DNA from: Liolophura sinensis
Lineage: Eukaryota; Mollusca; Polyplacophora; Chitonida; Chitonidae
Assembly (NCBI RefSeq): GCF_032854445.1
Contig: NC_088302.1
Location: 2,472,023 to 2,534,022 of the forward strand
Direction: 5' to 3'
DNA length: 62,000 nucleotides
Position numbers and translations under genes: made by a program. Each line of letters starts with the position of its first letter. Positions within the stretch are counted from its first letter, which is position 1. The notes below the pieces were generated by a model. The model saw nothing but the letters and a program-made list of their open reading frames with translations. It was not told the origin of the DNA and ran no database searches. Of this stretch, positions 46,866 to 58,379 are shown in pieces.

Positions 46866-48008
46866 TTGCGCCAGTTTGGCAGTCTAATCTCACGTTAATC
46901 TGTCTGTCTAATCTCTAGCCAATCTGACAGTCTAAGCTCACGCCAGTCCGTCTGTCTAAGCTCACGCCAGTCTAGTTGTCTAACCTCACGTCAATATGAC
47001 AGCCTAGCCTCACGTCAATCTGGCTGTCTAACCTCACACCAATCGGGCTGTCTAACCTCACACCAATCTGGTTGTCTAACCTCACGCCTTTCTGGCTGTC
47101 TAAATTCACGCCAATCTGTTTGTCTAACCTCACGCCAATCTATCTGTCTAACCTCACACCAATCTGGCAGTCTAAACTCACTCCAATCTAGTTGTCTAAC
47201 CTCACGCCAATCTGGCAGTCTAACCTCATGTCAATCTGGTTGTCTAACCTCACGCCAATCTATCTGTCTAACCTCACGCCCGTCTGCTTGTCTAACCTCA
47301 CGCCAACTCTGTTGTCCAACCTCACGCCTATCTGGCTGTCTAAGCTCACGCCAATCTGGTTGTCCAACCTCACGTCAATCTGACAGTCTATCCTCACGCC
47401 AATTTAGTTATCTAAACTCACGCCTATCTCGCTGTCTAACCTCATGCCAACCTGGTTGTCTAACCTCACGCCTATCTGGCTGTCTAAACTCACGTCAGTC
47501 TGACATCCTAACCTAAAGTCTATCTGCCTGTCCAATCTCACGCCAGTCTGTTTGTCTAACCTCACGCCAATTTGCTTGTTTAACCTCACGTCAATCTGGT
47601 TGTCTGATATCATGCCAGCCCAGTTGTCCAACCACACGCCTATCTGACTGTCTAAACTCACGCCAGCCTGTTTGTCTAGCCTCACGCAATCTGGCGGTCT
47701 AACATCATGTCAATCTGGTTGTCTAACCTCAGGCCAATCTATCTGTCTAACCTCACGACCATCTGCTTGTCTAACCTCAGGCCAATTCTGTTGTCCAACC
47801 TCACGCCTGGCTGGTTGTCTAACCTCAGGTCAATCTGACAGTTTAACCTCACGCCTATCTGGCTGTCTAAACTCACGCCAATCTGGTTGTCTGACCTCAG
47901 GTCAATCTGACAGTCTATCCTCACCCCAATCTAGTTGTCTAAACTCACGGCTATCTGGCCGTCTAAACTCACACCAATCTGGTTGTCTAACGTCAGGTCA
48001 ATCTGGCG
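46866..48008. repeat. 24-bp minisatellite, about 47 copies
   Basis: Unit GTCTAACCTCACGCCAATCT plus GGCT or GGTT. The 24-bp length (8 codons) keeps frames open on both strands, giving repeat peptides such as LSNLTPIW; these are judged non-coding because start context, signal and domains are absent. In the right part several units read CTCAGGTCAATCTGAC, a local subfamily. Confidence 0.97.
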
Positions 48009-48239
48009 AGATCTTCTTAATGTTTCCACTGGTTGAAAACTTTTGTAGAAGTCGCATTGTTGATTCCACCTTAAATACCTTTCCAGAATACAAGGTTTGT
48101 AAGTATCTACTCGGAATATTTCTGTTAGTACAAAAAGCTTTTTCCTCTTGTCTTGATTTACCTTGCAAACAATTCATATATGTGTATCATAATGAGATGA
48201 ACATCAAATATAGAAGCCTCATCACACAGAAGCTGTGAC

Positions 48240-48810
48240 CAACATCAATCTTACAGACACCATATGAATCAATTCTGTCGGTTATCAAAACCCTGCCAGC
48301 AGATTCTGGCAGCTTAAAATTCGTAGAAGCTGTTAGTTTTTGTGTGCCAATTCTGTATAGCGTCATCATTTGCTGCACAAGGGTGGCAAGTTTTATCTAA
48401 ACCTTCTGCAAATCAAAGATGAGCCTGTCTAGCTTATTTGTGAGCACCACTATTAAATTCAACCATATAACAGTCAAACAGGCCATAAAGTTTTGCACAC
48501 ATGATATATGAATCTATGTACTGTGTACAGTAATCGATCGCGTACAGATCAGAGGGTGAATTCTCAGGTGCATGGTTTATTTTACGACCCTGTGGAGTAA
48601 TTTATTTCCCCTTTGTAAACATATCATACGGCTGATTACATGGGAGTTTATCTCATGTTATATGCAAAAATCATATTTAACAAGCGTCCATCATTAGTCT
48701 CTGATTTGAAGGTGCACCCTCTCGGTGGTAAATTTATATACAAACAAGTTCAGTTATGTCGGGGAATTGCAGTTGCAGTCAACGACTAAAACATAGTTAT
48801 ATTAAGGTGA
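48240..48810. other. Spacer between two arrays, nothing recognised
   Basis: No convincing exon or SINE. Confidence 0.4.
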
Positions 48811-48817
48811 ATCCCAA

Positions 48818-51800
48818 TATTGCTCTGTCAAAGCTGCACTGCACATTATTGTACTTTAGTAACGCCGGAGGTTGTCCTGTCAAAGCTGCGCTAAGCATTA
48901 TTGTACTTTAGTAACGCCGGAGGTTGTCCTGTCAAAGCTGCGCTAAGCATTATTGTACTTTAGTAACGCCGGAGGCTGTCCTGTCAAAGCTGTACTGCAC
49001 ATTATTCTAATTTAGTAAAGCCGAAAGTTGTCCTGCAAATGCTGTACTGCACATTATTGTACTTTAGTTAAGCCGAAGGTTGTCCTGTGAAAGCTGCACA
49101 GCACATTATTGTACTTTAACAAAGCCAAAGGTTGTCCTGTGAAAGCTGAGTTGAGCATTATTGTACTTTAGTAAAGCAGGAGGCTGACCTGTCAAAGCTA
49201 CACTGAGCATTATTGTACTTTAGTAAAGCTGAAAGTTGTCATGTGAAATCTGCACTGAGCATTATTGTACTTTAGTAAAGCCGGAGGCTGTCCTGTCAAA
49301 GCTGCGCTGAGCATTATTGTACTTTAGTAAAGCCGGAGGCTGTCCTGTCAAAGCTGCACTGAGCATTATTGTACTTTAGTAACGCCGGAGGTTGTCCTGT
49401 CAAAGTTGCACTGAGCATTATTGTACTTTAGTAAAGCTGAAAGATGTCATGTGAAAGCTTCGCTGAGCATCAATGCACCTTAGTAAAGACGAAGGTAGTC
49501 CTGTGAAAGCTGCACTGAGCATTACTGTACTTTAGTAAAGCCGGAGGCTGTCCTGTGAAAGCTGCACTGCACATTATTGCATTTTAAAAACGCGGGAGGT
49601 TGTCCTGTGAAAGCTGAGTTGAGCATTACAGTACTTTAATAAAGCAGAAAGTTGTCATGTGAAAGCTGCACTGAGCATTATTGTACTTTAGTAAAGCCGG
49701 AGGTTTTCCTGTAAAAGCTGCACTGCACATTATTGTACTTTAGTAATGCCGGAGGCTGTCCTGTCAAAGCTGAGCTGAGCAACATTGTACTTTAGTAAAT
49801 CAGAAGACTGTCCTGTGAAAGCTGCGCTAAGCATTATTGTACTTTAGTAACGCCGGAGGTTGTCCTGTGAAAGCTGCGCTGAGCATTATTGTACTTTAGT
49901 ACAGCCGGAGGTTGTCCTGTGAAAGCTGCACTGCACATTATTGTAATTTAGTAAAGCCGGAGGCTGTCCTGTGAAAACTGCGCTGAGCAATATTGTACTT
50001 TAGTAAATCAGAAGGCTGTCCTGTGAAAGCTGAGTTGAGCATTGTTGTACTTTAGTACAGCCAGAGGTTGTCCTGTGAAAGCTACACTGGACATTATTGT
50101 AATTTAGTAAAGACGGAGGCTGTCCTGTGAAAGCTGCACTGCACATTATTGTACTTTTGTGACGCCGGGGGTTGTCCTGTCAAAGCTGCGCTAAGCATTA
50201 TTGTACTTTAGTACAGCCGGAGGTTGTCCTGTGAAAGCTGCACTGCACATTATTGTACTTTAGTAAAGCCGGAGGCTGTCCTGTCAAAGCTGCGCTGAGC
50301 AATATTGTACTTTAGTAAAGCCAGAGGCTGTCCTGTCAAAGCTGCGGTAAGCATTATTGTACTTTAGTAACGCCGAAGGTTGTCCTGTGAAAGCTGCGCT
50401 GAGCATTATTGTACTTTAGTACAGCCGGAGGTTGTCCTGTAAAAGCTGCACTGCACATTATTGTAATTTAGTAAAGCCAAAGGTTGTCCTGTAAAAGCTG
50501 CGCTGAGCAATATTGTACTTTAGTAAATCAGAAGGCTGTCCTGTGAAAGCTGCACTGCACATTTTTGTACTTTAGTAAAACCAAAGGTTGTCCCATGAAA
50601 GCTGCACTGAGCAATATTGTACTTTAGTAAAGCCGGAGGCTGTCCTGTCAAAGCTGCGCTGAGCATTATTGTACTTTAGTAACGGCGGAGGTTGTCCTGT
50701 CAAAGTTGCACTGAGCATTATTGTACTTTAGTAAAGCTGAAAGATGTCATGTGAAAGCTGCATTGAGCATTAATGTACCTTAGTAAAGACGAAGGTTGTC
50801 CTGTGAAAGCTGCACTGAGCATTACTGTACTTTAGTAACGCCGGAGGTTGTCCTGTCAAAGCTGCGCTAAATATTATTGTACTTTAGTACAGCCGGAGGT
50901 TGTCCTGTCAAAGCTGCATTGCACATTATTGTACTTTAGTAAAGCCGGAGGCTGTCCTGTGAAAGCTGAGCTGAGCAATATTGTACTTTAGGAAATCAGA
51001 AGGCTGTCCTGTGAAAGCTGTACTGCAAATTATTGTACTGTAGTAAAGCCAAAGGTTGTCCTGTGAAAGCTGCGCTCAGCATATATAGTTGTACTGGAGT
51101 AAACCCGAACGTTGTGCTGTGAAAAGTGCACTGAGTACGTATCCATAGGTTCACTGGAGGGAAACCGAAGTGAGTCAGGCGAAAGCCCCACTAGTTGTAC
51201 GGGAGGGAAGCCGAAGTGAGTCAGGTGAAAGCCGAACTAGTTGTACTGTAGGGAAACCGAAGTGAGTCATGTGAAAGCCGCACTAGTTATACTGGAGGGA
51301 AACCGAATTGAGTCAGGTGAAAGCCGCACTAGTTGTACTGGAGGGGAAACCGAAGGTTATCCGGTGAAAGCTTCACTGAATATAAATATAGTTGTACTGG
51401 AAGGAAGCCGAAGTGAGTCAGGTGAAATCCGCACTAGTTGTCCTGGAGGGAAACCGAAGGTAGTCAGGTGAAAGCCGCATTAGTTGTACTGGAGGGAAAC
51501 CGAAGGTTGTCCGGTGAAAGCCGCACTAGTTGTATGGGAAGGAAGCCGAAGGTAGTCAGGTGAAAGCCGCACTAGTTGTTCTGGAAGGAAACCGAAGGTA
51601 GTCAGGTGAAAGGCGCACTAGGTTTACTGGAAGGAAGCCGAATGTAGTCAGGTGAAAGCCGCATTAGTTGTACGGAAGGAAACCGAAGGTAGTCCGGTGA
51701 AAGCCGCACTAGTTGTACTGGAAGAAAGCCTAAGGTACTCAGGTGAAAGCCGCACTAGTTGTACTGGAAGGAAGCCGAAGGTAATCAGGTGAAAATCGCA

Positions 51801-52556
51801 CTAGTTGTACTGGAGGGAAACCGAAGGTAGTCAGGTGAAAGCCGCACTAGTTGTACTGGAAGGAAACCGAAGGTACTCAGGTGAAAGGCGCACTAGTTGT
51901 ACTGGAGGGAAACCGAAGGAATCAGGTGAATGCCGCACTAGTTGTACTGTAAGGAAACCGAAGGTAGTCAGGTGAAAATCGCACTAGTTGTACTGGAGGG
52001 AAGTCGAAGGTAGTCAGGTGAAAGCCGCACTAGTTGTACTGGAAGGAAGCCGAAGTTTCCCCTTTGAAAGTTTCACTGAGTATATATATATATATATATA
52101 GCTGTACTGGAGGGAAGCCGCAAGTTGTGAGATCAAAGCTGCTCTAAGCATGTATATATTGTTGTACTGGAGGGAAGCCGAATGTTGCAAGATAAAATCT
52201 TCACAGAGCATTTATATATAGCTGTACTGGAGAAAAGTCGAATGTTGTAAGACGAAAGCTGCACGGACTATATATATATTGTACTGGAAGGAAACCGATT
52301 ATTGTAAGATGAAAGCTTCACTGAGTTTATGTATATATAGTTGTAGTGCAGGGAAGCCGAATGTTGTAAGATGAAAGGTGCAATGAGCATATATATAGTT
52401 GTACTGGAAGGAAGCCGAAGGTTGTCCGGTGAAAGCTGAACTGAGTATATATATAGTTGCACTGGAGGAAAGCCAAAACTTGTCCTGCGAAAGCTGCTCC
52501 GAGCATATATCAAGTTGTACTGAAGTGACGCCGAAGGTTGTACAGTGAGACAATTC
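48818..52556. repeat. 3.7-kb minisatellite with three related unit types (52, 46 and about 58 bp)
   Basis: From 48818 to about 51100 the unit is 52 bp (ATTGTACTTTAGTAAAGCCG, GAGGTTGTCCTGTGAAAGCT, GCACTGAGC). From about 51140 to 52050 it is 46 bp (GTTGTACTGGAGGGAAACCG, AAGGTAGTCAGGTGAAAGCC, GCACTA). From about 52050 to 52556 units are longer, with TATATATA inserted after GAGCA. The three types align to each other (TTGTACT...GCCG..GGT.GTC..GTGAAAGC.GCACT), so they share one ancestor. About 75 units in total. Confidence 0.97.
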
Positions 52557-52559
52557 TCA

Positions 52560-53770
52560 TCGTCAATACACGGTGTTACGTGATCATAAACTATGTCCAT
52601 ATTACAGATTTACAGCCATAGAGTTTTTACCCAATGTTACATCGTGTTCTGACAGGAATTATAAATGTGTTATTTTTGGGCTTAAACTGCCCCCTACCCC
52701 CTACCCCCCACCCCCTTCTGTCTAACATTGTGATACAAAGACAAATTTGGCAACAAGATTGCCTTTATGTCAGTTTTTAAGAATGCTTTGTGGAGAATTT
52801 TATTCTCCTTGCATGATTATTATAAAAAAATCGGATGTTCTCTGCCTTTTTACAATGGGAAGTAAATCTTGTAACCCATAAAACAGCAGTGCCCAACAAT
52901 GAATGTCTATAATAACTTGTTATGTTATTTTAATGACTGGTATTGTTGTTCGTATAGATAAAGGGCACCGTTGTTTTATGAGCTACAAGATTTGCTTCCG
53001 TTAATAGAGTACCAGAGAATCCTGCTGTAGAATTGAAGATTTCGTCTAATAATTTCCATCATAACAGGTGAAAATTATAACTAAATACTTCCTATGGTTT
53101 TAAAAGTGAAATGTTTTTTCTTAAAGAGATCTTGTTTAACTGCATGTAAAGTTTTGTACACCAAAAGCTGATACAAAACAGTTTAAAACGTTCACAGAAC
53201 AGTATTCAATGTGTTTAGCGAAATATAAAGACATATCCAAGAGGGGATTTCTACACTCTCTATAAAAATTTTCGTTATCAATATCTGGTGTATCGTTTGG
53301 AAGCTAACAGTGTTTCAAGTAGCCGTATCACTACATAAAACGCATATTACAGAAGTTCTTATCAACAACATCTGCAGGAAATTCAAAATCACAGTTAATA
53401 CAAAGCTTTTACTTATTTCGCTGGTACAGCATGCATCTTCACTTTCACGTACTTCTCTTCGCTAAGATTTATTCCATCTCCTGTATTTAAAGCAGTACAG
53501 AGCCATAACGCGAAGGATTCACAGGAATTCCATGATAATATATGTTCTCTGGATCTGCCTCCATTCGTAACCAAACCTAAAAAAAGAGACCAACAAAACT
53601 AAACAGGTGTACAATGGACTTGCAGTAAGCAATATAAAAGGTAAGTTTCATTTTTTTCGATTTTTAAATTGCTTAAAAGGTTAATTTGTTTTTAAATTCT
53701 CAATTCTTTTTAAATTTAAAAAAAAATGAAAACTGAAAAAAATTACTCACAAATTTTTATTTTGATTAAT
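52560..53770. other. Intergenic, with one C-rich tract
   Basis: The only structure noted is the four C-runs at 52690-52717. No convincing exon. Confidence 0.4.
52690..52717 (-). other. Potential G-quadruplex (minus) / i-motif (plus)
   Basis: Four C-runs of 5 or more separated by TA, TA and A. This satisfies the G3+N1-7 quadruplex pattern on the minus strand with very short loops. Confidence 0.6.
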
Positions 53771-53775
53771 ATCCC

Positions 53776-53945
53776 CACAGCATAAGTCTTGAGGCCTTTT
53801 CGGCGGTAAGCAGCCGGCAAATATTTTACCCCCACATCATATTTCTTGAGGCCTTTACGGCGGTAAGCAGACAGCAAATATCTTACCCCCACATCCTATT
53901 TCTTGAGGCCTTTACGGCGGTAAGCAGCCAGCAAATATTTGCCAC
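53776..53945. repeat. 57-bp tandem repeat, three copies
   Basis: Unit starts CCCCACATCATATTTCTTGA and contains GGCCTTTACGGCGGTAAGCA and GCAAATAT. The first copy is the most diverged. Confidence 0.93.
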
Positions 53946-54119
53946 ACCTTACAGCATGAAGCCTATTTTGATTTGGGGCTGAAGAAATTTTGGGCTCATC
54001 ATTAATATTTTGCCCGGACAACGGAATGGCAGAAAATTCAGGTACTGATGAGTTTGTTAGAAAATAATTACACCTACTCATGGTTTGCCTATATTTCGTA
54101 TAGTTGCCTATACAGTTTT

Positions 54120-54452
54120 TTTAATTAATTTCTAACTGTTCATGTAAATGCTTAAACACTAGCAAATTACTCGCCCCCTAGTAACACGGACAGTGTGATA
54201 GCAATGGCGACAGTGCGTTTGCTGGCAAATGGTCACTCGTAACCGGAGAATCACGGCCTCTTGTAAATTTACCTTTTATTCCAAACGTTCATATAAATGC
54301 TTTATTAGCAGCAAACTACAAGATCCTTAGCCCCAAGGCTTAAACAGAATTAGATAAAACTGCAATCATGCTACCGGCAATTTATTACACGTCACTGGCC
54401 TAGAATTACTCAAAATGCTTTGTTGTCATCACATTTAATAAACCATAATAAT
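54120..54452. repeat. Dispersed repeat family D, copy 4 (best preserved)
   Basis: Ordered blocks GTTCATGTAAATGCTTAAAC, GGCAAATGGTCACTCGTAAC, CACGGCCTCTTG, AGCCCCAAGGCTTAAACAGA, GCAATTTATTACACGTCACT, TAGAATTACTCAAAATGCT and TGTCATCACATTTAATAAAC match the copies at 20085 and 34985. Confidence 0.75.
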
Positions 54453-54504
54453 AAAACATTGCAAAGTAACCAGGTACGCTTAGTCTACAAGTAGAATCCT
54501 GGTT

Positions 54505-54710
54505 TATTCAGGAAAGCTGGCAAATGATCACACGTAACCGGTGAAATACGGCCTCTTGGCAATTTCCTCAGCGTTTGCATGTTTTCACTCTTCATGTACA
54601 GTTTTAAATAGCAGCAAATTGCCTCCTCACACCGTCACTTAAACAGACCTAGCTGTATAAAGCCCAGTACTGCCTGTAATTAATTAGACGCCATTTGTCT
54701 AGAAAACCAG
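54505..54710. repeat. Dispersed repeat family D, copy 5
   Basis: GGCAAATGATCACACGTAAC, GGTGAAATACGGCCTCTTGG, TTCATGTACAGTTTTAAATA and AATTAATTAGACGCCATTTG follow the family order. It lies directly after copy 4 in the same orientation, so the two may be a tandem pair. Confidence 0.7.
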
Positions 54711-54714
54711 TGTG

Positions 54715-56825
54715 GAGAGTGTGTGCAGTTACCAAGACGTGATAGTTATCCAGAGGTAGTCGTGAACGGGTGTTTCCATAACATATACTCTCACAGCAGT
54801 AAAGCCGAGGTGTCCTTTATGGTCAAGGGTGACGGGTAATTATAACGCTGCAGTGAAAACGTCAAAAGCTCATGGGTTAACAGTCTTTGTTACACAATCA
54901 GAAAATGCATTATTTGAAATTGTTTAGAGATCTGTTGAAGTCAGAAATACTTTCAGTAGTCAGTAAAATTTTATCTATGATATTTTATTTTCCTCAGACA
55001 GAAGAGTATCTTTTAACAGTTTCAAATATGGCGACTTCTGACTATTACATATAGCTTTTCCTTTATTAAAGGACAAAGGTCTTGATTAAAATAGAAGAAT
55101 ATTAAATATATAGCAAATAAAACGGAGATTTATATAAATGTTCAAAAACCTTCTAATTCTACCTACATTGTCCTAGAGAATATATGATAAAATTATCACC
55201 ACAAAGCATGTGTATTCGGTATTTAGTGATTCAGCTTACCCACAATAATGCATTTTATGTCAGCGTGAGTTTTTAAACAATCAATGGAAAGCGAACGATA
55301 AATCCCCCAATAAAAGTTTGTCTACTAGCCGACGAAACGATGGAATTATGTACATTATGGTAAACATTAAGTGAATAAATTTAATAAGAAACATGGGAAC
55401 TAGAAGAGCAGGCAAACCTTTGTTAGAGGTCCGGGATATATAGAGAGAGAGATGGCCTTAAAGGTGCTCTCGATTCGCGTCTTAGTCGTGCCTGTACCAC
55501 TCAAATCTTGCAGAATCTTCCAGCTACCATAAATAGTCTTAATCCGTCTGGAAGACAAATAGCCCTGCCGTGGCGTATTAGCCACATCGAAAACCTTTCT
55601 GCGGACACGGGAAGTCATATACGATCTCTGAAGTGGCTTTCTGGGGGGGAGGTGGACATATGCTATCATTGTCTTCAGGTATCTAGCCGGTAATAGAAAA
55701 GAGATCTTCCATTAGAAGTCTGGCGGATGAATTCGTGGAAATGTGTTAATGCTCCTACAGAGTAAAGGATCTTGATATGGAATGGGTGTTAATAGATTCC
55801 CACTGCCAAAGAGGAGGACGGGTGTAGTACCTCTTTACTCTGTGTTTAATGACTAACTGCTACCCAGGTATCTATCACCACCAGGTGGTAAATATACAAG
55901 CGACTGTTATATCTGAAGGGGACGTTTACTCAGAGCCTACTATCTCCAGCGAAAAGCAAGCCTCTTATAAATGTCAAGGTTTAAGGTATACAAAGAATAT
56001 GCACATGTAAAGTAAATTGGTTACTTTTTTACTGCGAAGTCATTGTTCTCACGTCGGAGACACAGAACCTGGCGAAAAACAATTTTTCTCATCGGAAAGA
56101 AAACCCCGCCGTATGTCTTCAAAGACTAATTCTGTATCTGGAGAGACACTATTATTTAATCGTCTGGCGTTCAACAACACATTAATCATTCAATCGTCCA
56201 AAACAATGCCTAATCCCATTGCTTATTAATAATTAAAGAAGTGTTGGTTTTAGGCCTGGATTATATAACAGGTAAGTGACTTATGGCACCAAGAAGTAGA
56301 CCACGTGTTATGTGACACACAAGGAAGTTTACTCTTATGATCGATGAAATCGTATTTTACGGTTACCTGAGTCAGATCAAGTCTGATCTGAAATACGACC
56401 CAACAAGTCAAACGCTCTCGGCCAGTGCAGTGCGCCTTTACTACTAAAACCACCAGTTATCCGCCCCTGTACGATAGGGAGCGTTCACAGCTTGTCGTCG
56501 TCTGGTAAAATGGATATGTTATCCTGATGGGACAAGAAAATTTTTATAACATTTTTGGTGAACGAATCGTTTACCAGAGAGAAAGTAAAAAAGAACCGAA
56601 GCTTTCTGTTAGGATTTTTGTACATGCCATTACCAGCACAAAAGACTTTTACACTACGATGCATTGGTATTTGCTCACTTATTAAGAAATAAACAGTTGG
56701 CAACATGTTTTAGAAAGGTGCGTGATATTTAAGACATTTGGTACACTTTATCTGTTGTACAATCGCAAAGATAATTTTATTATTCCTCTTGAACATGTGT
56801 ACACGACGAGTGTGTGCATGGCTTA
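54715..56825. other. Intergenic, one weak minus-strand frame
   Basis: An 89-codon minus frame at 55400-55669 (with VRRKVFDVANTPRQGYLSSR) is non-repetitive and follows an acceptor-like C/T tract, but I recognise no family. Nothing else seen. Confidence 0.35.
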
Positions 56826-56827
56826 GT

Positions 56828-57074
56828 TATTCATTTATTTGACTGGTATTTTACGCCGTCCTCAGGGATGCTTCACTTATACTATGGCGGCCAGCGTTAT
56901 GGATGAAGGAAACCCACGACCATTCGCAGGTTACTGTCAGATCTTCCCACGTACACTGTACGGCCGAAGAGGAATATAGCATAGGCTGGAGGAACTCACA
57001 ATAGTCGCATAGGAGAGAGGCCCCTGGGTCGTTCTACACTAGCTCGCTAACCACTAGGCAACAAAGGCCTCCGA
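56828..57074 (-). mobile_element. SINE-1, near complete but diverged, minus orientation
   Basis: Tail (ATTT)n, TTTTACGCCGTCCTCAG, ATGGCGGCCAGCGTTATGG, ACCCACGACCATTCGCAGG, and a head ending GCTCGCTAACCACTAGGCAA then GGCCTCC. Confidence 0.9.
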
Positions 57075-57359
57075 CCTTCATGTAAATGAAGCAGTCCTTC
57101 GTGGTTTTAGGAAAAATAATTGCCAGATTATAATGGTCAGATTTCCTACGTTCGAACAGCACAAAATAATGACACTACAGCTGTTACCCACTTTCATGCA
57201 CGTTGCTTGGAAAGCTATCTAATCTCAAAACGCAAAATATTTATTTAACGCGGCTGGGCTATAATAAGTGACCATTAGCACGAGGCTATTTTGCTGACAG
57301 GACAAACAATGATAAACAAGATAAGAACCAACGCTTAATGACATGCAAAACATGCATTA

Positions 57360-57930
57360 TATGTCTGTGTACGTGTACATGTGTGGTATGTCTGTGTATG
57401 TTTACGTGTATTTAATTATTTATTTCTTTCATTGATTGGTGTTTTACACTGCATTTAAGAATATTTCACTTATACGACGGCGGACACCATTATGGTCGGA
57501 GGAAACCGCGCAGAGCCCGGAAAAACACACGGCCATCCACAGGCTGCAAGCCCTTCCCACTTACGGCCGGAGAGGGAGTATGAGCTGGACGAACTCACAG
57601 CGACTGCATTGGTGAGAGACACTTGGGTCATTGCGCCGTGCTGGTGTGCTAACCACCACGGCCACACAGGCCCCGTTTACGTGTATTATATGTCTGTCTG
57701 CATGTATTACATGTATTTTGTTTCTGTGTATATGTACATGTATTATAGGTCTGTGTACATTTATTACATGACTGTGTACATGTACATGTATTATATTGCT
57801 GTGTACATGTACGTGTATAATATGGCTGTGTACATGTATATGTATTATATGGGTGTGTACATATATTATATGGCTGTGTACATGTAAATGTATTATATGG
57901 CTGTGTACATATATTATATTGCCTTGTGTT
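57360..57930. repeat. TGTGTACATGTA-type minisatellite split by a SINE
   Basis: Degenerate 24-30-bp units (GCTGTGTACATGTACATGTA, TTATATG) at about 57688-57930, with a short stretch of the same material at 57360-57412 on the other side of the SINE-1. Frames on both strands are repeat-derived. Confidence 0.9.
57413..57675 (-). mobile_element. SINE-1 inserted in a minisatellite, with 12-bp target duplication
   Basis: Near-complete copy with the second head type (minus-strand GTGGCCGTGGTGGTTAGCAC). Direct repeats TTTACGTGTATT at 57401-57412 and 57676-57687 flank it exactly and match with no mismatch. Confidence 0.95.
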
Positions 57931-57934
57931 CTTA

Positions 57935-58225
57935 TCACAATTTCATTGTTGCACTTGTTGGTAGGAAAACATGAAACCATACTAAAAAAAGTTTGAACAC
58001 AGTGAAAATACCCTATCTGAACCAAATACTAACATGAGATTTACACTGTATGTTCAGCCATTCATTCGGTTTTCCCACTTGCTTAGATTAAGACATGAAA
58101 ATAACAAAGCTGTTAGGAAGAAATGTTTTTTGAAGCAGGATTATTTTAGACTACATGGAAAAGAAAAGAAACAAAGAAAAAAACACATGTACATGTTTAA
58201 TTTTTACTTAATACGGTGTTATAGA
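57935..58225. other. Intergenic or intron upstream of the candidate terminal exon
   Basis: No further exon could be recognised here. Confidence 0.35.
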
Positions 58226-58234
58226 TCAACTCAG

Positions 58235-58369
58235 GCGGACTTTATGTATGACATCAAAATACCACCATTCAACGCGAAGATGGCCCTTAATTACCAAAGG
58301 AGTCTTCGTCGGCAGGGTGCGGATATAGGTTTGGATACACCGAGGTTTAAGCTTACCAGATATGAATAA
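58235..58369 (+). CDS. Candidate terminal exon, unknown protein
   Basis: Preceded by an acceptor (GATCAACTCAG; an alternative TTATAG lies at 58224), it reads 44 codons in phase 0 to TAA at 58367. The peptide is non-repetitive and rich in basic and aromatic residues (ADFMYDIKIPPFNAK, NYQRSLRRQGAD, PRFKLTRYE), which looks like real coding sequence. The short basic, Pro/Tyr-containing C-terminus is reminiscent of small axonemal or ciliary proteins, but I do not recognise a family. The stop overlaps a poly(A) signal. The frame also runs upstream to an ATG at 58034, but that part is low-complexity and Lys-rich. Confidence 0.35.
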   Translation, partial: ADFMYDIKIPPFNAKMALNYQRSLRRQGADIGLDTPRFKLTRYE

Positions 58370-58370
58370 A
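58365..58370 (+). promoter_or_regulatory. Poly(A) signal overlapping the stop codon
   Basis: AATAAA contains the TAA stop of the candidate terminal exon (GAA TAA AGC). If used, the 3' UTR would be only about 10-30 nt. Confidence 0.3.
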
Positions 58371-58379
58371 GCATTAGTG

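Noticed and set aside
47404-48238. Frames on both strands over the 24-bp array
   Set aside because: Unit length divisible by 3 without stops; both strands open at once.
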